From: Wuchereria bancrofti
Taxonomy: Eukaryota; Nematoda; Chromadorea; Rhabditida; Onchocercidae
Length of the DNA stretch: 10,248 nucleotides
Direction: 5' to 3'
Assembly (NCBI GenBank): GCA_005281725.1
Contig: SSBO01000126.1
Span: 1 to 10,248 of the forward strand
Shown: piece by piece, positions 1-6,575 of the stretch
Layout of the letters: every line of letters begins with the position of its first letter
How positions within the stretch are numbered: the first letter of the stretch is position 1
Notes under the pieces: model-generated
Seen by the model: the letters and a program-made list of their open reading frames with translations, nothing else
The model's database searches: none
What the model was told of the DNA's origin: nothing
Made by a program: the position numbers and the translations under genes

Positions 1-93
1 GCACTTCAGACCATCTATGCATATATATTGACAACACGCATCATATTGATAGCCTATCAGAATCACTGTTGTTGAAGTCAAACCATAAAGACA
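1..93 (+). CDS. Possible internal exon, cut by the window edge
   Basis: From base 3 the plus strand reads 30 codons without a stop (begins TSDHLCIYIDNTHH) and then meets AAAGACA|GTAAGAAT, a close match to the animal 5' splice site consensus. The frame stops within a few codons after the donor, as expected for an exon ending there. The residue mix is polar (Ser, His, Asp, Asn, Lys) with no recognised motif. The upstream part lies outside the window. No confident phase-matched downstream exon was found; an acceptor near 498 (TGTTCAG) would keep a frame open but is only one option. The exon is short and could be chance. Confidence 0.25.
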
Positions 94-403
94 GTAAGAA
101 TAAAAAATGTTAAGACTAAAACTACAATTAAAAATATTAGCAGTGGAAATGTTACCCAAGTTGATGTTCATAATTTCCTAATGGCAAAACTTTAGAAGGT
201 AGTGAAAAAATGAACTAGAAAATGTCCTATATTGTTTAACTTTTCCTTGATCAGCATAAAACGAGAAGAAACCGGAAAAAAGACTTTTCGTTCTATGTTG
301 ATTCATCTCTTCTGTTTGGAGAAAATTAACAGACGATCATAGCATACTGAGGAAAAACATAATCTTTCTATGGTATAGGTGAATTGAAGTTATTATTTTT
401 TAG

Positions 404-674
404 CAAGAAATTAAATTTAAAGATCCGGTTCGAATAGGAAGGGGTGGTTTTCAGTATTTCCAGTGGTACTGCATTGCTAAACAATTTGTACTGTTCAGGA
501 GAAATGTTGCATTGCATTGTTGCATGGGTGGCGAAAGGAGGACAAATGAGCATAAACGTTGGTGTGTTGATAGGGCGGAGTGGGGAAGAAGACGAATTCC
601 GAAATGAGGCAAAGTTAACCTATCTGCAAGAAAAGTTAACCTATCTGCTGTTTGTTTTTGCATCGCACTGTTAA
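404..674 (+). other. G+C-richer block open in several frames
   Basis: This block is open in two plus-strand frames and on the minus strand. After a TTTTTTAG acceptor-like site (bases 396-403) one plus frame runs 404-607, 67 codons, rich in Arg, Cys and Trp. A second plus frame runs 444-674. The minus frame (451-822) is listed separately. Low stop density from base composition explains much of this, so at most one frame is likely to be used. I cannot say which, or whether the block is instead regulatory or untranslated sequence. Confidence 0.3.
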
Positions 675-822
675 ACAAAACATGTAAGATTAAAGCAAAT
701 ACGATGAAGTATTTAAGAGTTTGAAACTCAGAGCTATCAAACGGATCAACCACAAATTGAGAAAGATATGTTTCTGATGGACTCAGATAATCCAGAGAAT
801 TCATCGATGCATTATGTCCCAT
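451..822 (-). CDS. Possible first coding exon, membrane-type N-terminus
   Basis: The longest ATG-started frame in the window (123 codons). It opens MGHNASMNSLDYLSPSETYL, with an N-glycosylation sequon (NAS) at residue 4, an acidic and serine-rich stretch, then a hydrophobic run of about 15 residues from residue 38 (YFIVFALILHVLFN). On the minus strand the ATG follows two acceptor-like sites, ATTTACAG (837-844) and ATAACAG (823-829), which could serve cis- or trans-splicing. A GTATTTGC donor-like site at 702 would end the exon inside the hydrophobic run; the residues after it (673 downward) look less protein-like. An extracellular tail leading to a first membrane helix is possible, but no family is recognised. 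Plus-strand frames overlap it. Confidence 0.3.
   Translation of the reverse strand: MGHNASMNSLDYLSPSETYLSQFVVDPFDSSEFQTLKYFIVFALILHVLFNSAMQKQTADRLTFLADRLTLPHFGIRLLPHSALSTHQRLCSFVLLSPPMQQCNATFLLNSTNCLAMQYHWKY
611..648. repeat. Two-copy 17-bp direct repeat, period 21
   Basis: AAAGTTAACCTATCTGC occurs at 611-627 and again at 632-648, so the start-to-start distance is 21 bp, a multiple of three. In the overlapping frames it duplicates a short peptide (KLTYL on the plus strand). The core TTAACCTATCTG recurs in inverted orientation at 3688-3699. Confidence 0.9.
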
Positions 823-1072
823 CTGTTATGCCTATACTGTAAATATGCCAAAAAACAGACTTGCAACGCTCAAGCTTCTCAACACAGCATAAGCAGCTGC
901 ATTGCAAAAGCAAGAAGCAAAACTAACTGCTGCATGCAGTGAAGATCAGAGAAATCAGTTTAGGATTTATTGGCAGTCGCTAGCTACTGCAAGCAGTGGT
1001 TGTTTTACCACCGAATGATAACATTCACCTAAATGGAAGTCACAAACCGTTGTATGGAGACAATATGACTAA

Positions 1073-1078
1073 TTTATT
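1073..1078 (-). promoter_or_regulatory. Candidate poly(A) signal AATAAA
   Basis: On the minus strand AATAAA lies 28 bases beyond the TAA stop at 1106-1108, the short spacing usual for nematode 3' untranslated regions. AATAAA is common by chance in AT-rich DNA, so its value comes from its position behind the candidate terminal exon. Confidence 0.35.
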
Positions 1079-1105
1079 GATTATCGTACTGACAGAAAGT
1101 AAAGC

Positions 1106-1354
1106 TTAAAATTTAACGTTTAGATGGGGAGCTAACCAACAGTCACCTGTCATTAGATGAGAAATGTTGTGGCCACAGAGATATGTACAGGTAAAACATT
1201 GCTGCTGGAATAGCTTCATTTCTGCAGGGAGCAAAAGCCCTTCTAAGAAAAATTGATCTGCTGCCAACAAATTTACTGCCGAAGATTTAGAGGGAATCGG
1301 CCTTCCGGGAATGCCGCCCACTCTACTCCACTCCACCTTCCGCCGTTCCCAGTG
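1106..1354 (-). CDS. Possible terminal exon, cysteine-containing
   Basis: Read on the minus strand, TTGTTTAG (1355-1362) forms a good acceptor. Directly after it an 82-codon frame runs to TAA at 1106-1108 with no ATG needed to start it. Visible content: a basic and Trp-containing start (HWERRKVEW), a Gly-Pro rich part (GGIPGRPIP), a leucine-rich middle, then CFTCTYLCGHNISHLMTGDC with four cysteines and an NIS sequon. AATAAA follows the stop by 28 bases. If the exon is instead entered one base later, another frame gives a shorter tail ending at TAA 1273-1275, with WSGVEWAAFPEGRFPLNLRQ as its last residues; that phase matches the donor at 1496. No family is recognised. Confidence 0.33.
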   Translation of the reverse strand, partial: HWERRKVEWSRVGGIPGRPIPSKSSAVNLLAADQFFLEGLLLPAEMKLFQQQCFTCTYLCGHNISHLMTGDCWLAPHLNVKF

Positions 1355-1468
1355 CTAAACAACTCTCATATAATGAAATATTTGTGTAAACAAATAATTC
1401 TCTCTGCGCAACATTCCTGCAACAATTTACTCCTTTTCTATACGCATCTGAAAAAGTTATTTTTGTGC

Positions 1469-1498
1469 GTACATACATGCATGCATACATACATACGT
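1469..1498. repeat. (CATA)n microsatellite, interrupted
   Basis: About 30 bp of alternating CATA and CATG units (GTACATACATGCATGCATAC, continuing). Read on the minus strand it lies at the start of a candidate intron, so the GTATGT donor at 1496 is itself part of the repeat and could be fortuitous. Confidence 0.85.
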
Positions 1499-1884
1499 GC
1501 TTATGGCAAAAACCACTAGACTAGCTGGATGCCGTACGACGGAAACGATAGCGGCAAGATGGTGCCTGATGGATAATGAATAGGTAGAAAGGGTGAAGCC
1601 GGTGAATGACGCAATATTTTGTTGTCGAGAGTGGGAAGAACTGAGTTGTTCGGCTTAGACGAGGGCGGAGTGGAGAAAGGGTAACACCGCCAAGGGCAAT
1701 TAGGAATGCAGTCGGCTCGCACACAGATGGCACTGTGAATTCGGTTTCGGGCAAGAAAAGGACATTTCTCGCAACCATTCCAGTGATACGGTTCAAGAAT
1801 GGAAAAAGAAACTATTATGCATGCAGGAACACCTCTAATCCTTCTCTCATTCAGTCTTTTCAGGAATCGCTTCCTGCGGTCTTT
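1497..1884 (-). CDS. Coding-like block, exon boundaries uncertain
   Basis: Two minus-strand frames stand out. One is open for 122 codons (1884 down to the TAG at 1516-1518) without an ATG. It carries a cysteine-rich part with spacing CxxC-x12-C-x4-C-x3-C-x3-C (roughly 1690-1780), followed by a Pro/Ser-rich tail. Another is open from 1654, reads through residues such as HLAAIVSVVRHPASLVVFAI, and is the only frame that reaches the GTATGTATG donor at 1496. Joining that donor to the acceptor at 1355 keeps an open frame across a 142-base intron. An ATG-started 91-codon frame (1796-1521) and an 84-codon plus-strand frame (1645-1896) also overlap. I see no good acceptor for the 5' end. One exon of a minus-strand gene is the likeliest reading, but the frame is not settled. 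Confidence 0.28.
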
Positions 1885-2020
1885 CTACTTTTATAAGCCT
1901 GACCTATGGAGAGATAGTACTTCAAGGACTAATAATTCATTTTCAACCATCTTCCGAATCGAAACATCAACTTTAGCTAGTTCAAACATTGGCTCAAACT
2001 TATCTCCAAACGAGATTTAA

Positions 2021-2460
2021 ATATGTGCATTTCATGGGCAACGATATAAACATGTCAAATCTTCCGAAACAGATGCTATAGACATATCTGTTTGCCATTC
2101 TATTCTCTAGATAACTCATTTTCTCTTAACACTTGGCAAAGAAGTTGCAAGTGAACAAAACTAACTTGGAGTTTCGATAGGCAATGTCACTTCCATTATT
2201 TCTTAATCCCCTCACACTCACATAAGGAGGTAATCAGAAAACAATTTTACAAATTGGCTGACTTTTGAGCCGGCGATACTGTCACTCTAGAATTTCTACC
2301 TCCACAAAAATTTCTACCTTCAACTAGTCAATTCAACCTGTACATAAAAAAAAGTCAAATTTCATGCACAATAACATCAATGAGGCAAATATCAACGTAA
2401 TATATTCAGCTATGATCTTCTAATCTTAAAATGTATATTAAAGCAGTCATTCAGTAATAT
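2021..2460. other. AT-rich stretch, nothing recognised
   Basis: Frames are short and closed on both strands. No splice-site pair, RNA gene or repeat was recognised. Confidence 0.6.
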
Positions 2461-2498
2461 TTTTCAAACATTCTATAATTAATGTGAATGTTTGAAAA
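2461..2498. repeat. Perfect inverted repeat, 13-bp arms
   Basis: TTTTCAAACATTC (2461-2473) is followed after 12 bases by its exact complement GAATGTTTGAAAA (2486-2498). One mismatch and two further pairs extend it outward. This is the longest perfect hairpin I found. It is shorter than a microRNA precursor and lies outside every candidate exon, so it may be a remnant of a small foldback element, a protein-binding dyad, or chance. Confidence 0.9.
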
Positions 2499-2669
2499 CT
2501 AGTTAGGCATAACTGGTACTAGCTATCGCAAATGATCAGCTTTGATGAGCTCACGATATCTGAAAAAATAAGTTGTTCTGCTGTTAAACCGCCATGAAAA
2601 TTTAAAAAAAGTTATGCTAAATGGAATCAAAGAAATTGAAGAATATTTAAAAAACATTGCATCCAACAA

Positions 2670-2861
2670 TCAATTCTCAAACGTTTCATGAATGCTCAGG
2701 CCTTCATTATCATTATCAGAACAAAAATAATGCACGTATGGAAGAAGATTACAGAAATAAATGATATCACAAAAGGAAAAATAAAATAATAAATGTTTAT
2801 AAACGGTAAGAAATGAAAAGTTTCTCTTATTAGATTTCTTATTCGATATTGTTCCAATCAT
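2670..2861 (-). CDS. Weak small open frame
   Basis: A 63-codon frame with its own ATG: a basic start (SNKKSNKRNF), an aromatic and hydrophobic middle with three cysteines, and an acidic end (CSDNDNEGLSIHETFEN). It has no acceptor just upstream and no AATAAA near its stop. Codon texture alone supports it, and it may be a chance frame. Confidence 0.13.
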   Translation of the reverse strand: MIGTISNKKSNKRNFSFLTVYKHLLFYFSFCDIIYFCNLLPYVHYFCSDNDNEGLSIHETFEN

Positions 2862-2903
2862 GTATTCCGTTCTTTTTTTCTAATGTCAGTTTTGTTTTTC
2901 AAT

Positions 2904-2965
2904 TATCATGATATCTGTCAATCTTTTATTTAAACCAAACATGGAAAATGAGTATCATGATATCT
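2904..2965. repeat. Repeated palindrome TATCATGATA
   Basis: TATCATGATATCT occurs at 2904-2916 and 2953-2965. Each copy contains the 10-bp palindrome TATCATGATA, so the two can also pair with each other. The copies start 49 bp apart. Confidence 0.85.
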
Positions 2966-3056
2966 CTTGATTTATTTGTTGTATACTCTCGTTAGGGTTA
3001 GTGCGCGAGGAATTAAAAAGAGGAGTTAAGAACTTTTCGGTTCTAGTAATAAACAT

Positions 3057-3090
3057 AAAAGTATTACTAAACTAAAAGTATTGCTAAACT
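3057..3090. repeat. Tandem duplication of a 17-bp unit
   Basis: AAAAGTATTACTAAACT (3057-3073) is immediately followed by AAAAGTATTGCTAAACT (3074-3090), one mismatch apart. The pair lies largely between the arms of a 10-bp inverted repeat, AACATAAAAG (3052-3061) and CTTTTATGTT (3102-3111). Confidence 0.85.
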
Positions 3091-3187
3091 TTTGCCGCAC
3101 TCTTTTATGTTCATCCTTTTAAGTCCACTAACTGGTAAGCATGGTGATTGTATATTCAATGAAAAAAGTATGTAGGCTTGCAAAATT

Positions 3188-3197
3188 TTTATTTATT
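3188..3197 (-). promoter_or_regulatory. Candidate double poly(A) signal
   Basis: Two overlapping AATAAA hexamers read on the minus strand (3192-3197 and 3188-3193), about 70 bases beyond the TGA of the small candidate gene at 3265-3379. Confidence 0.3.
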
Positions 3198-3264
3198 AGA
3201 TCGTATTTAGATCTATTTAAATTTAGTAGGATTGGTTTTTTTTTGACCTGTTTGACAATTCATT

Positions 3265-3379
3265 TCATTGCCTGTAGTGTACCATCATGATGACAAACAA
3301 CACACCAGACAGATAAAAATAACGATTAATGGTAATTGTAATATTCAATACTGTTTTCATGATTTCGACATTCATAAAA
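3265..3379 (-). CDS. Possible small membrane peptide gene
   Basis: On the minus strand the pyrimidine-rich tract ending TTCTTTTTAG (AG at 3380-3381) is a strong nematode-type acceptor. It is followed after four bases by ATG (3373-3375), the layout expected of a trans-spliced or 5'-spliced first exon. The frame encodes 36 residues (MNVEIMKTVLNITITI at its start), with an N-glycosylation sequon NIT and a hydrophobic run near the C-terminus (YLSGVLFVIMM), and stops at TGA 3265-3267. Two AATAAA signals follow about 70 bases on. The same frame extends upstream past the acceptor to an ATG at 3474 (69 codons). No family is recognised. Confidence 0.28.
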
Positions 3380-3524
3380 CTAAAAAGAAGTAGGAGAAAA
3401 ATAGAGATTATCTGATCGTTTACGGATAAGTAAAAGTGGAAGTACTTAAAGTTATGGGTCACGAGATATACCATTCATCCCATTCTGTTAGTACTTAGGG
3501 AATTCCTGTTTTTTTCTGCTCTTA

Positions 3525-3539
3525 TAAACCACTGGTTTA
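3525..3539. repeat. Short dyad, 7-bp arms
   Basis: TAAACCA-C-TGGTTTA is a perfect dyad around a single central base. It lies 30 bp before the CT tract. Confidence 0.85.
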
Positions 3540-3568
3540 ATGAAAAATTGAAACTCATTCAAAACCCG

Positions 3569-3576
3569 TCTCTTCC

Positions 3577-3607
<31 letters not shown>

Positions 3608-3608
3608 C
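3569..3608. repeat. CT/GA microsatellite
   Basis: An impure CT tract of about 40 bp with a perfect run at 3588-3608. On the minus strand it is GA-rich. Such tracts occur as simple repeats and, in some animals, near promoters; nothing here separates the two. Confidence 0.95.
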
Positions 3609-3668
3609 AATTCCGTCACTGTACAAAGCGACTTTGCAGACGGCATTCTCTCATAATAAACAAATTGA

Positions 3669-3709
3669 TTAAGGTTTAAACTATAAACAGATAGGTTAAG
3701 GCCTAAACT
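3669..3709. repeat. Imperfect 14-bp direct repeat, period 27
   Basis: TTAAGGTTTAAACT (3669-3682) and TTAAGGCCTAAACT (3696-3709) differ at two positions. The spacer holds CAGATAGGTTAA, the inverted copy of the core of the repeat at 611-648. Confidence 0.75.
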
Positions 3710-4002
3710 CTAACATGAACTATTTTCTTCCTATTAGTGTCTATTATTTTTATTCACATTTCGTTTACACAAGGAAGGAGGGAAATCTGCGACTCATCTG
3801 TTGCTAAATGTTATGTTGTCATGAAATTAGTACTGCTTCTGTAATGTTTGTAGATGAGCAACGTATCAGTAGTGGTACCAGTGGAGAGATGTCTTACTCA
3901 TCATTGATAAGAATAAACAGATAAACATTTGGGAAGATAGAAACGTTCAAGTTTTACTCTGCTATTAGTGCATCTGCGAGATCAAATCTCTTTTATGCAT
4001 AG

Positions 4003-4242
4003 TTGGCACTGCAAGGAACAGATAGGGGACGGTTGAATTGGCGACCTACTACTCTTCCTTTCGCTGCCGTAATCAATGCTAATAGCCTTCCTCACCGCCC
4101 AGAGTACTCTCCTACTATTAATGGGTACTGGTCAGGGCTTTTCTTCTTCCCTGTGGACAACATTTTCAAGCCACTGTTTGTTGTTTTACTTTTTTCAATT
4201 CTGATTTTTCGTAGGTTACTAAAAAAAAAACATTTAATTTAA
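4003..4242 (+). CDS. Possible C-terminal exon with one membrane helix
   Basis: After TTTTATGCATAG, an acceptor-like site, an ATG-less frame of 79 codons runs to TAA. Its first 50 residues are polar with Pro, Asn and Trp (TDRGRLNWRPTTLPFAAVIN), and the segment is clearly richer in G+C than its flanks. A hydrophobic stretch of about 20 residues follows (FKPLFVVLLFSILIF) and then a basic tail (RRLLKKK), the charge pattern of a single membrane helix with its C-terminus in the cytosol. No start codon, upstream exon or poly(A) signal was found. The minus strand is also open for part of this interval. It could be a last exon or a chance frame. Confidence 0.25.
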   Translation: MALQGTDRGRLNWRPTTLPFAAVINANSLPHRPEYSPTINGYWSGLFFFPVDNIFKPLFVVLLFSILIFRRLLKKKHLI

Positions 4243-4472
4243 TTCGAAAAACTTGAAACTTTTCGATAATGATAATTAACTACTGTGAGAGTGAATATTC
4301 TCCGGCATAAGAGCGCTTTAATAACCTAAATCATTATGCCCAATTACTATTGTATCACAAAAACTTCTGTTCACTCTGTCCATAATAGACTACGTGCATA
4401 TAGAAAATTTTATTTCATCAATAATTTAACAAATAAGAATAAATGTAAAAATTGATGATCAGTTAGACTTAC
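4243..4472. other. AT-rich stretch, nothing recognised
   Basis: Only very short frames and A/T runs; no splice pair or repeat that I can support. Confidence 0.6.
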
Positions 4473-4577
4473 ATTCCGTTATACTAGAAAATGACTCGCA
4501 ATACAAGAATATTTTGTAAGAAAATTTCAAAATGCCAGAACATATAAAGAAAATATTCAATGACAATGTTGATGCGA
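4473..4577 (-). CDS. Weak exon candidate, hydrophobic
   Basis: On the minus strand a TTTTTAG acceptor (4578-4584) and a GTAAGTCT donor (starting at 4472) enclose 105 bases that are open in one frame. The frame reads as Phe, Leu, Ile and Ser rich (ASTLSLNIFFICSGILKF), resembling a membrane segment. T-rich DNA gives such residues by chance, and no adjoining exon was found. Confidence 0.17.
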
Positions 4578-5366
4578 CTAAAAATACTTTTAAAAAGAAC
4601 TATTCGTTTTCTTTCCATTCTCATTTTTAACATTTAATAACACATCACTTTTTCTGTCCTTTTACATCAATATTCCTGTAACAGGAGTAGAACTTCTTCA
4701 CTCCTATTGATTCTTTGATGTCTTACATTTAATTACTTAAATGCGTCTCAGAATCTTGGTATATTTTTTATTAGGTATTTCTTTCATTACATATATAATC
4801 TATTTTTATATCACACGACCATACCTGATTGCAGTACCAAAGTTTTATGCTTAGCTCAGTTCTGCTTTTACGCAACAAATATGTGTGTTGTATCAAATAA
4901 TATTCCTACTTGCTGGATTTTCAAAAAGTAAATTGAATATATTTACATCAGAATTTGCTATATACGAGAAAATGTATAATCCAAATCATACAATATTACT
5001 TATTATGTATCAATGTCTTTAGTAGATAATTTATTCTACTTTTTTATCGGAGAGGTTTTTATCCCTCTGCATCACTTTAATCCTTTTCTTTCACCTACTG
5101 ATTCAATCCCAGAAATGTTGGTTTGAGTTTGACTTTATAGCTTATGATTTTTTCGTCGATTTTTCGAAAATATTGTATTTTAAAATTCTCCAATATAAAT
5201 TAATGTTATTTGGTACACTTGACCGAGTTCCATGTTGGATGTCGCGAAATTAAAGTATTTTACAAACTTTTTTCCTCCATTGATTAGTTTTATATTTGGC
5301 TAGACAATAATTACCAGTACTGCTTTATAAATTATCTTATGTCACACACAGTAAATCAGAGAACAA
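4578..5366. other. AT-rich stretch with one overlapping dyad pair
   Basis: No frame, RNA gene or splice pair is supported. The only structure is at 4674-4704: TCCTGT-A-ACAGGA (4674-4686), whose right arm overlaps GGAGT (4684-4688), which can pair with ACTCC (4700-4704). The two short stems would exclude each other. Confidence 0.55.
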
Positions 5367-5612
5367 ATGAAATTAATATCTGATGAGATCCTTTTGATAA
5401 GGAGTTTATCAAGATATGTTTATATGTTTTTTTATTTAAATATGTTTTTTTGTCTAGAAGTTATTAAAGCTTTTCGAAAGCTATTATCAACAATACTACT
5501 ACATTCATCTATCCATATTCTTCTGTATCCTTCTATCGTTTCATTCAAATGGAAAAGTTCATTTTTTAAATTTTTTGAAAGGAAATCAGAAGTAATGAGG
5601 ACGACACAATAA
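5367..5612 (+). CDS. Weak open frame, hydrophobic and basic
   Basis: An 81-codon frame with its own ATG, rich in Phe, Leu, Ile, Tyr and Lys, containing a possible membrane segment (YVYMFFYLNMFFCLEVI) and a basic C-terminus. Codons are strongly A/T-ending, so composition could explain it. It overlaps the frame at 5579-5725 in a different phase. Several T homopolymers near 5562-5576 could hide a one-base error or a short intron joining the two. Confidence 0.17.
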   Translation: MKLISDEILLIRSLSRYVYMFFYLNMFFCLEVIKAFRKLLSTILLHSSIHILLYPSIVSFKWKSSFFKFFERKSEVMRTTQ

Positions 5613-5725
5613 CATGCGAAAAGATGTTGATCAATATGATAAAAGTTTCGTCAACAGCAGAATGGCTGGTTGGAGGCATTGCCGTGGATTCCTTCATTAA
5701 ATGGCACATGGAAAGACAGCGTTGA
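5579..5725 (+). CDS. Possible small gene or terminal exon
   Basis: A frame open for 48 residues (5579-5725) contains ATG 5624-5626, from which 33 residues run to TGA 5723-5725. The sequence is unlike the surrounding AT-rich DNA: an acidic lead-in (SNEDDTITCEK), then STAEWLVGGIAVDSFIKWHM and a basic end (ERQR). AATAAA stands 24 bases after the stop. An AAATCAG acceptor-like site at 5583-5589 would make this a last exon; its pyrimidine tract is poor. No family is recognised. Confidence 0.3.
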   Translation, partial: KEIRSNEDDTITCEKMLINMIKVSSTAEWLVGGIAVDSFIKWHMERQR

Positions 5726-5748
5726 ATATGCCTTTTTAAATTTTCTGA

Positions 5749-5754
5749 AATAAA
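5749..5754 (+). promoter_or_regulatory. Candidate poly(A) signal AATAAA
   Basis: It lies 24 bases after the TGA of the 5579-5725 frame, at typical nematode spacing. Confidence 0.35.
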
Positions 5755-6575
5755 GAACGACCTCTATAACATTCGATAGATATGCTGGAATGGTAAGGAT
5801 AGTTGTTCATTGAAAGTATCATAAATTTTCGAAATTTCATGCTAAAACGAAGTCTTTTTAAGTGTTTTGAATAATTACAAGATGAAGCACAAAATGAACT
5901 GTTAAATTAGTTGATACATGATCTGTTTGAGTTAATAAGTATTGCTGAATGACTAATTAAAGAAATAACTCAACTAATTAAAGAAATGATTGTAATTTTC
6001 CGTAGAAATAAACTCATTATCTAATCTTTTATTAAAAATGGATTTTTTTACATAATGTATTCTAGAAATGACAACCAAAAAAAAAGCTTCAAAGGATGCA
6101 TGAGGAAAAAATCAAAAAAAAATTTTTTGTTTGACAAGCAGAGTGTCGAATAATTTTCGAAGAGCCCACAGAAGTAATTATTTTTTCAAGACTAATAATT
6201 ACGTAATCTGATGATTTCAAAATGAGCAAACAAATAGAAACTACCTTGACTGCAGCAAAAAGTTAATTTGACACTTTTTTTGGTTTCCAAAAGTCCAAGG
6301 ACAATAAAGTGCTTTTTTAAAAAAAAACGATACCTTTTCATGCCTTTTTCCATCAGTGATTGTCGCTTTGCATCGCTGTCACTTTAGCTATCTGATATAC
6401 CCTGTCTACAAGAAGTTTATCAAGGGAATTAATTATTTTCGGAGGACTGGTTAAGAATTATGTTTAATAGATGGTTACTGTAAATCCGTTTGTCATTATC
6501 AACTACACTTTCTTTTCAAACACACTATAAGATGAATCCTTAACACTTTTATCGAAACATCCATAATATAAATAG
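5755..6575. other. AT-rich stretch with a short tandem repeat
   Basis: No coding frame is supported. It holds the two-copy repeat at 5952-5987 and an A9T6 tract at 6114-6128, which may be intrinsically bent. A possible AATAAA at 6303-6308 has no convincing frame before it. Confidence 0.6.
5952..5987. repeat. Two-copy 15-bp repeat, period 21
   Basis: ACTAATTAAAGAAAT occurs at 5952-5966 and 5973-5987. Both copies contain TAATTA, the core bound by many homeodomain proteins, placed two helical turns apart. Chance is plausible in DNA this AT-rich. Confidence 0.9.

Noticed and set aside
369..440. tRNA-like boxes: TGGTATAGGTG followed about 50 bases later by GGTTCGAATA
   Set aside because: The T-arm does not pair (the bases after TTCGAAT do not complement those before it) and there is no acceptor stem.
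1253..1519. 88-codon plus-strand frame
   Set aside because: Its second half runs through the CATA microsatellite (HTCMHTYIRAY), and the minus strand has better splice and poly(A) signals.
1799..2020. 73-codon plus-strand ATG frame, and an acceptor TCTTTTCAG at 1853-1861
   Set aside because: The frame overlaps the acceptor and two other open plus frames. No donor or upstream exon fits, so no call was made.
2221..2235. AAGGAGG, resembling a bacterial ribosome binding site
   Set aside because: No start codon and frame follow, and the rest of the window is eukaryotic in style.
6114..6128. A9T6 run as a possible terminator or poly(A) tail of a retrocopy
   Set aside because: No retrotransposon frame or target-site duplication is visible next to it, and similar runs are common in this DNA.
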